From Nitrospirota bacterium (GTDB lineage: Bacteria > Nitrospinota_A > UBA7883 > JACRGQ01): a DNA stretch of 7,900 nucleotides. Below the pieces are notes generated by a model. That model ran no database searches. It had not been told where the DNA came from and saw only the letters and a list, made by a program, of their open reading frames with translations. The DNA lies in contig JAJRYM010000216.1 of assembly GCA_024275775.1 (NCBI GenBank), positions 1 to 7,900 on the forward strand, in the 5' to 3' direction. How positions within the stretch are numbered: position 1 is the first letter of the stretch; every line of letters starts with the position of its first letter. Both the position numbers and the translations under genes were made by a program. Of this stretch, positions 6,462 to 7,900 are shown piece by piece.

Positions 6462-7517
6462 ATGGACGCCGAAAAATTTCTTGTTTCGCACCCCGATGGT
6501 ATCGCGGTTTTCGATTCATCTCTAACGGTGCGGTTCGCAAACCCCGCCATTGCCGAAATACTGGAAATCCCGCGCGTGGCCGCAGGCGCCGGCGCAGGAG
6601 AGATTTTTTCTCATTCGCCTGAAACAATAGAACTGCTTGAAACCTTTCTTGAGGAAGGCGAAGGCTACCTAAATTACGACTTTCCTCTGCAAATCGCAAA
6701 AAACAGATCCATCCCGGTGGAGCTTTCGATCAACGCCGTCAATTTCGGCGAAAAAGAGAACGGAGCAGGCCTGATGCTGAGGTCAACGGGAGGAAGAAAA
6801 CTTCTGCACAGAGAAATCGAGAAAGATGAAAAAATGGCCGCCCTTTCCATAATGGCGGCCGGGCTAGCCCATGAAATAAAAAACCCGCTCGGCGGGATTA
6901 GGGGAACCGCACAGCTGATAGGTGAAAGCAACGCCGACCTCGCCGAATACGCCAACCTCATCATAAAGGAAGCCGACCGAATAAGCGGGCTTGTAACCGA
7001 TTTGCTGGACTTGGGAGGTAAAAGACAAAGGGCAACCAAGCGGGTAAATATTCACAGGCTTATCGACGAAACGATAAAGCTTCTTGAACCGTTCTCAGGC
7101 GGAGAAAAAATAGAAATTATCCGCGATTTCGATCCGAGCCTGCCCGAAATCACGGCGGCGCCCGACAGAATGAAACAGGTTTTTCTCAACCTGGCGAAAA
7201 ACGGGGTGGAGATGATGGAGAACGGCGGAAAACTCCGGATAAGGACAAGAATTTCACTCGCGCCGGCAACCGTCAGTTCCGCGAAGGCGAAAAAGAGCAT
7301 GACGATGTCCATCGAGTTCATCGATAACGGCAAAGGGATACCGCCGGAAATTCTGAAAAACCTTTTCACCCCGTTCAACACCAGCAAGCCAAGCGGAACT
7401 GGCCTTGGGCTTATAGTATCGCTTCAGATTGTAAGAAATCACGGCGGAACGCTTACCCTCGAAAACAATCCCGACGGCACGGGAGCCGTCGCACGGGTTA
7501 GGCTCCCGATAAATTAA
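6462..7517 (+). CDS. Soluble PAS-containing sensor histidine kinase, NtrB-like
   Basis: A 351-residue cytoplasmic two-component kinase without membrane segments. A PAS sensor region covers about 5-110, with DGIAVFDSSLTVRFANPAIAE. The HisKA dimerisation helix follows, with the phospho-acceptor His137 in AGLAHEIKNPLGGIRGTAQL, the exact style of NtrB/GlnL. The catalytic ATPase domain has the N-box (FLNLAKNGVEMM, 241-252; Asn243 and Asn247), the G1 box DNGKG (288-292), the F-box LFTPF (301-305) and the G2 box GTGLGL (312-317). All residues needed for kinase activity appear present. NtrB-type kinases phosphorylate sigma54-dependent NtrC-type regulators, but no response regulator follows here, and the next gene is an LPS transporter. 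Nitrogen control is therefore only one possibility. ATG 6462 is the first start of the open frame; its ribosome binding site is weak. The gene diverges from the DedA-holB block. Confidence 0.92.
   Translation: MDAEKFLVSHPDGIAVFDSSLTVRFANPAIAEILEIPRVAAGAGAGEIFSHSPETIELLETFLEEGEGYLNYDFPLQIAKNRSIPVELSINAVNFGEKENGAGLMLRSTGGRKLLHREIEKDEKMAALSIMAAGLAHEIKNPLGGIRGTAQLIGESNADLAEYANLIIKEADRISGLVTDLLDLGGKRQRATKRVNIHRLIDETIKLLEPFSGGEKIEIIRDFDPSLPEITAAPDRMKQVFLNLAKNGVEMMENGGKLRIRTRISLAPATVSSAKAKKSMTMSIEFIDNGKGIPPEILKNLFTPFNTSKPSGTGLGLIVSLQIVRNHGGTLTLENNPDGTGAVARVRLPIN
7472..7508 (+). repeat. Two overlapping, mutually exclusive inverted repeats at the end of the kinase gene
   Basis: CGACGGC (7472-7478) and GCCGTCG (7485-7491) give a perfect 7-bp stem with a 6-nt loop. 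CGGGAGCC (7480-7487) and GGCTCCCG (7501-7508) give a perfect 8-bp stem with a 13-nt loop. They share bases 7485-7487 and cross each other, so they could not form together as simple hairpins. The second is followed by ATAAATTAAG rather than a T-run, so it is not a classical intrinsic terminator. Both lie in the last codons before the stop at 7515-7517. A role in kinase/lptG transcript control is inference. Confidence 0.4.
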
Positions 7518-7529
7518 GCGGTTGTGAAG

Positions 7530-7559
7530 TTCGTAATGAATTCCAAAATTACCTATAAT
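7530..7559 (+). promoter_or_regulatory. Candidate promoter for the lptG-like gene
   Basis: A perfect TATAAT lies at 7554-7559 in the 89-nt spacer after the kinase. The best -35 is TTCGTA (7530-7535) at an 18-nt spacing, matching three of six positions. A start of transcription near 7566 would leave a leader of about 40 nt before the ATG at 7607. The strong -10 and the non-coding position make independent expression of the permease gene plausible. Confidence 0.45.
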
Positions 7560-7606
7560 GAACGCTGATATGGCGGCCATCGTTTTAAATTTCGGATGTA
7601 TGTAAT

Positions 7607-7900
7607 ATGAAGCTCATCGACCGCTATATCCTTATGCTATTCCTCAAAATGTTCTTAGCGAGCATGGCCGTTTTTATAACCCTTTTCGAGGTGATAACGT
7701 TTTTCGACCTCATTGACGATTTCATCGCCCTGAAGGCTCCCATGAAACTGGTGCTTTTCTATTTTATTCTGAAACTGCCCGAAGCCTTCTTTCACCTCTC
7801 GCCGATGGCCGTGCTTATCGGCGCGATACTGGCCTTCACTCTTGTTTCCCGTTCGCGGGAAGTTATTATCATGATGGGTTCGGGACTGTCGGTTTGGAGA
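7607..7900 (+). CDS. lptG: LPS export ABC transporter permease, LptG/LptF family (N-terminal part, cut by window edge)
   Basis: The first 98 residues of a YjgP/YjgQ-type permease. In the family, LptF and LptG pair with the LptB ATPase to extract lipopolysaccharide from the inner membrane and hand it to the periplasmic bridge. Visible are the typical opening MKLIDRYILMLFLKMFL; a first membrane helix (about 12-33) that runs into FFDLIDDFIALKAP, the LptG-style acidic loop; a second segment VLFYFILKLPEAF (49-61); a third helix SPMAVLIGAILAFTLV (65-80); and SRSREVIIMMGSGLS (81-95), a strongly conserved cytoplasmic block. The DDF loop favours LptG over LptF. ATG 7607 fits the family start, although the preceding ribosome binding site is weak. 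It shares orientation with the kinase but probably has its own promoter. Confidence 0.88.
   Translation, partial: MKLIDRYILMLFLKMFLASMAVFITLFEVITFFDLIDDFIALKAPMKLVLFYFILKLPEAFFHLSPMAVLIGAILAFTLVSRSREVIIMMGSGLSVWR

Noticed and set aside
6303..6491. A 63-residue N-terminal extension of the DedA-type protein
   Set aside because: It would overlap the first codons of the divergent kinase and contains no DedA-like sequence. Known relatives start near MFRQLRRLYHW. The CYKC just before that Met was considered as a metal motif but is probably untranslated.
6406..6699. Minus-strand open frame antisense to the kinase start
   Set aside because: The translation is Arg-rich and featureless, typical of an antisense shadow of a PAS-domain coding region.
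1..7900. A defence system, prophage, IS element or CRISPR array
   Set aside because: Every sizeable interval is accounted for by conserved housekeeping or signalling genes. No regularly spaced repeats, transposase or integrase motifs or tRNA-like attachment sites were seen.

Overview
This is a compact protein-coding window of about 50% GC. It contains six leftward (minus-strand) genes and two rightward genes that diverge from a spacer at about 6303-6461. It looks like a chromosomal core region of a Gram-negative bacterium. The start of an LPS-export permease (LptF/LptG family) implies an outer membrane. The order holB - PSP1 protein - metG and the NtrB-type kinase are arrangements familiar from deltaproteobacterial-grade and related lineages, but the sequence alone does not fix the phylum. 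I see no tRNA, rRNA, CRISPR, insertion sequence, prophage or transfer signature.

Leftward block, in transcription order: a small VTT/DedA-type membrane protein (6302-5712); DNA polymerase III delta-prime, holB (5648-4581); a PSP1-domain protein of the RicT/YaaT type (4591-3680); methionyl-tRNA synthetase with a C-terminal tRNA-binding domain, metG (3656-1761); a secreted protein with two SH3b domains (1764-1273); and the N-terminal 393 residues of a type IIA topoisomerase A subunit, most like ParC (1179 to the left edge). The genes are tightly packed. The holB/PSP1 and metG/SH3b pairs overlap by 11 and 4 nt, and no convincing terminator separates the genes, so this is probably one operon or a few overlapping transcripts. 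It combines replication (clamp loader, decatenation), translation (Met-tRNA charging) and envelope functions.

Rightward block: a soluble PAS-HisKA-HATPase histidine kinase of the NtrB type (6462-7517) with no response regulator in view, an 89-nt spacer with a good -10 box, then the first 98 codons of an LptG-like LPS transporter permease running off the right edge (7607-7900).

I find no evidence for a wholly new system. The most interesting items are small. Three copies of a 7-base core at the holB/PSP1 junction could form alternative RNA hairpins around the PSP1 ribosome binding site and its TTG start. Two mutually exclusive inverted repeats lie at the 3' end of the kinase gene, just before the lptG promoter. 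Two enzymes carry residue variations: Gln at the quinolone-contact Ser position of the topoisomerase, and an Asp in the zinc knuckle of MetRS. A secreted SH3b protein is translationally coupled to metG.
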